Shown in pieces: positions 12,858 through 15,249 of a DNA stretch of 15,249 nt. The stretch lies in NCBI GenBank assembly GCA_044869915.1, contig JBIOYB010000599.1, forward strand, positions 1 through 15,249. Direction: 5' to 3'. Under the pieces are notes generated by a model. That model ran no database searches. It was not told the origin of the DNA and saw only the letters and a program-made list of their open reading frames with translations. The position numbers and the translations under genes were made by a program. Every line of letters begins with the position of its first letter. Positions within the stretch are counted from its first letter, which is position 1. Origin of the DNA: Allorhizocola sp044869915. Lineage in GTDB: Bacteria; Actinomycetota; Actinomycetes; Mycobacteriales; Micromonosporaceae.

Positions 12858-15017
12858 ATGACCAGAACCGCTTACCGGACATGCCCGTTGTGCGAGGCAG
12901 CCTGTGGTCTGAAGCTCACGCTCAACGACACCGGCCAGGTGACGTCGGTGCGCGGCGATGAGAAGGACCCCTTCTCCCAAGGCTTCCTGTGCCCGAAGGG
13001 GGCCAGCCTCGGGCAGCTGGACGAGGACCCCGACCGGCTGACCGGGCCGCTGGTGCGCGACGGCGATGACTGGCGCGAGGCCGGCTGGGACGAAGCGTTC
13101 CGCATCGTCAACGACGGGCTGCGCCGGGTCCTCGACGTGCACGGGCGCGACGCGCTGGCCCTGTATTTCGGCAACCCCACCTTCCACACCATGGCCGGTT
13201 TCATGTACCGGCAGGCGCTGACGCAGGTGTCGGGCAGCCGCAACATCTACTCGGCGGGCACGATCGACCAGATGCCCAAGCATGTGTCGTCGGGGCTGAT
13301 GTTCGGCGACGCGTTCGCGGTCGCGGTCCCCGACCTCGACCGCACCGACCACCTGCTCGTGCTCGGCGCTAACCCGTTGGTGTCCAACGGATCCCTGTGC
13401 GTGGCCCCGGACTTCCCGCGCAGGCTCAAGGAGTTGCGCCGCCGTGGCGGCAAGCTCGTCGTGATCGATCCCAAGCGGACCCGGACCGCCGAGGTCGCCG
13501 ACGAACACCACTTCATCCGCCCGGGCACCGATCCGCTCCTGCTTTTCGGGATTGTCCACACGCTGTTCGCCGAAGGACTGACCGCCGTCAGCGACGAGCT
13601 CAACGGCGTGCCCGTGGTGGGGGCCGCACGATTGCGGGCGCTGGCCGCCGAGTTCCCGCCCGAGCGCGTCGCACCGCACTGTGGCGTGCCCGCCGAGACC
13701 ATCGTCCGGCTGGCTCGAGAGCTCGCGGCGGCGCGGACGGCGGCCGTGTACGGGCGGACCGGGACGTGCACGGTCGAGTTCGGCACGCTCGCGAGCTGGC
13801 TCGTCGACGCGATCAATGTCCTGACCGGCAACCTCGACCGGCCGGGCGGGGCGATGTTCGCCAAGACCGCGAGCCTGGAGATCTTCCGGCCTGGCGTGCC
13901 GTTCACGACGGGCAACTTCCACAGCCGGGTGCACGGCCTGCCCGACGCGCTCGGTGAACTGCCGGTCGCCACCCTCGCCGACGAGATCGAGACACCCGGC
14001 GACGGGCAGGTCCGGGCGATGGTCGTCATCGGTGGCAATCCGGTGCTGTCGGCGCCCAACGGGCCGCGGCTGGATCGCGCGTTTGCCGGTCTGGACTTCA
14101 TGGTGTGCGTCGACCCGTATCTGAACGAAACCACCAAGCACGCCAACGTGATCCTGCCACCACCCCGGATGATGCAGACCGCGCACTTCGACTTCCTGGT
14201 CCAGATCATCATGGTGCGCAACTATGCGCGCTACTCCGCGCCGATCCTGCCGCTCGAGCCGGGCCAACGCCAGGAGCACGACATCCTCGCCAAGCTGTTC
14301 CTGATGCTCGCCGGGCAGGGCGCCGACGCCTCACCGGAAGTGGCGCACGAGATGATCGTCGGCCAGGTGCTGGCCGGTGCCGGCTCTGCGGAAATCCGCG
14401 CCGGTCTTGAGGGCAGCGGTCCCGATCTGCTCCTTGACGCGCTTTTGAAGTTTGGTGGGTACGGCTTGTCGCTGGCCGCGATCCGGGATCAGGAGCACGG
14501 AGTCGATCTCGGTCCGCTGCAGCCGCGGATCCGCGAGCTGATCTGCACCCGGTCCGGTGGCATCGATCTGGCGCCCGTGGAGTTGGTGGCCGACGTCGCC
14601 CGGCTGCGGTCGCGCACCGCCGAGCCGGCCGCCGAGTTGCTCCTTATTGGACGGCGGCACCTGCGCTCCAACAACAGCTGGATGCACAACGTGCCGTCGC
14701 TGATGGGTGGCAGCAACGAGTGCACGTTGCAGATCAACCCCGTGGACGTGGCCAGATACGGCCTTGGGGATCGGGCGGTGGTCCGGTCCGCGGCCGGTGC
14801 GATGGAGGTGCCGCTCGAGCCGGTGGACACGATCATGCCTGGCGTGGTGAGCCTGCCGCACGGCTGGGGCCACGGCGGCAGCGGCCAGCGCGTGGCGGCC
14901 AAGAGCCCCGGCGTCAACGCGAATGCGCTCACCGATGAGGCCGTGATAGATGTGCCATCGGGCAACGCGGTGTTCAACGGTGTCCCGGTCACGATAGGCC
15001 CGGCCCCCGCCGGTTAG
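12858..15017 (+). CDS. Molybdopterin-dependent oxidoreductase (formate dehydrogenase/assimilatory nitrate reductase class)
   Basis: This is a 719-aa protein. ATG 12858 was chosen because GGGAG lies 6 nt upstream and the iron-sulfur motif follows at once; the frame opens 17 codons earlier, but without a ribosome site. Cys9, Cys12, Cys16 and Cys45 give a CxxCxxxC-x28-C [4Fe-4S] site, followed by the conserved Lys47. The central part is the MGD-binding fold (YFGNPTFHTMAGF, LGANPLVSNG, VVIDPKRTRTAEVADEHHFIRPGTD, NVLTGNLDRPGG, VIGGNPVLSAPNG). Residues about 595-719 are the C-terminal MGD-binding barrel (RSNNSWMHN, SLPHGWGHGG). At the usual molybdenum-ligand region the sequence is SAGTIDQMP (132-140), with no Cys or selenocysteine. 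It has no twin-arginine signal, so it is cytoplasmic. The substrate is unknown, and no partner subunit lies in the window. Confidence 0.88.
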   Translation: MTRTAYRTCPLCEAACGLKLTLNDTGQVTSVRGDEKDPFSQGFLCPKGASLGQLDEDPDRLTGPLVRDGDDWREAGWDEAFRIVNDGLRRVLDVHGRDALALYFGNPTFHTMAGFMYRQALTQVSGSRNIYSAGTIDQMPKHVSSGLMFGDAFAVAVPDLDRTDHLLVLGANPLVSNGSLCVAPDFPRRLKELRRRGGKLVVIDPKRTRTAEVADEHHFIRPGTDPLLLFGIVHTLFAEGLTAVSDELNGVPVVGAARLRALAAEFPPERVAPHCGVPAETIVRLARELAAARTAAVYGRTGTCTVEFGTLASWLVDAINVLTGNLDRPGGAMFAKTASLEIFRPGVPFTTGNFHSRVHGLPDALGELPVATLADEIETPGDGQVRAMVVIGGNPVLSAPNGPRLDRAFAGLDFMVCVDPYLNETTKHANVILPPPRMMQTAHFDFLVQIIMVRNYARYSAPILPLEPGQRQEHDILAKLFLMLAGQGADASPEVAHEMIVGQVLAGAGSAEIRAGLEGSGPDLLLDALLKFGGYGLSLAAIRDQEHGVDLGPLQPRIRELICTRSGGIDLAPVELVADVARLRSRTAEPAAELLLIGRRHLRSNNSWMHNVPSLMGGSNECTLQINPVDVARYGLGDRAVVRSAAGAMEVPLEPVDTIMPGVVSLPHGWGHGGSGQRVAAKSPGVNANALTDEAVIDVPSGNAVFNGVPVTIGPAPAG

Positions 15018-15249
15018 CATGCCGGCTATGCCCGGATCCGGAGGCTCGTGGCGTCTTCGACTCGGCCTTCTCCGCCGGCCACTAATCGAGCAAGCTAAAT
15101 ATTGCGTATGATGCATATCCTTATTAGGCTCCCATCCCTTGGCAGGGCTCCACTGTGGACAGAAAATGGTGCGGGTGCGCTCGCTACGCCGTTGTCTCTA
15201 TGACGCCATGTGAGCTCGTAAATTAGGCTGGTGATGGGGGTTGATTCAG
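15018..15249. other. Right-edge stretch without a recognisable gene
   Basis: The first part after the molybdopterin gene contains a small GCCGG/CCGGC stem (15009-15013 with 15022-15026) spanning the stop codon. From about 15080 the base composition becomes more AT-rich (for example around 15092-15125). ATTAGGCT occurs twice, at 15123-15130 and 15222-15229. No open frame with domain content or ribosome site is seen on either strand. It is probably a promoter region for a gene beyond the window. Confidence 0.4.

Noticed and set aside
11808..14279. Very long minus-strand frame across the lectin and molybdopterin genes
   Set aside because: Both opposite genes have clear domain motifs. The long frame is rich in Arg, Gly and His with no domain and is typical of GC-rich shadows.

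Overview
The window is GC-rich throughout. It has frequent GTG starts, short actinobacterial-type Shine-Dalgarno sites and apparent leaderless starts. Its families are typical of filamentous actinomycetes: an AfsR/SARP regulator with NB-ARC and TPR domains, a DUF1266 protein, an AraC regulator with a cupin-like sensor, and an ECF-type sigma factor with a C-terminal extension. I infer a chromosomal accessory region of an actinomycete, possibly Pseudonocardiales or a relative. The genus cannot be fixed from sequence alone.

Layout. Positions 1-1009 (minus) hold a DUF1266 membrane-anchored protein overlapping by 4 nt a partial single-span membrane protein that runs off the left edge. Divergent from it is a 1036-aa AfsR-like SARP/NB-ARC/TPR regulator (1098-4208, plus). 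The 88-bp gap between them carries 11-bp-spaced direct repeats resembling SARP operators. The regulator's 3' end overlaps by 46 bp the 3' end of a minus-strand MTA/SAH-nucleosidase-like gene (4163-4996). That gene follows an internally deleted AraC-family gene (5014-5640) by 17 nt. A frameshifted DUF1772 gene (5782-6258, plus) converges on a 924-aa sigma factor (6270-9044, minus). The sigma factor is fused to an anti-sigma-like zinc motif, one transmembrane helix, a Pro/Ser/Thr linker and five predicted extracellular beta-repeats. A cyclase-family metal hydrolase (9233-10171, plus) runs divergently from it.

The right part holds an aspartyl/asparaginyl beta-hydroxylase (10229-11089, minus), a decayed choice-of-anchor I gene (about 11185-11919, minus), a secreted ricin-type lectin (12123-12689, plus) and a cytoplasmic molybdopterin oxidoreductase (12858-15017, plus). 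The last 232 bp contain no gene I can support.

The genes do not form one obvious pathway. The most distinctive element is the sigma-sensor fusion, which looks like a one-protein transmembrane signalling device. Three of the genes between 5.0 and 11.9 kb are damaged: AraC has lost its first helix-turn-helix, DUF1772 has two compensating 1-nt indels, and the choice-of-anchor I gene has deletions at several points. This suggests a relaxed-selection or recombination-prone stretch. No tRNA, rRNA, CRISPR array or transposase was recognised.
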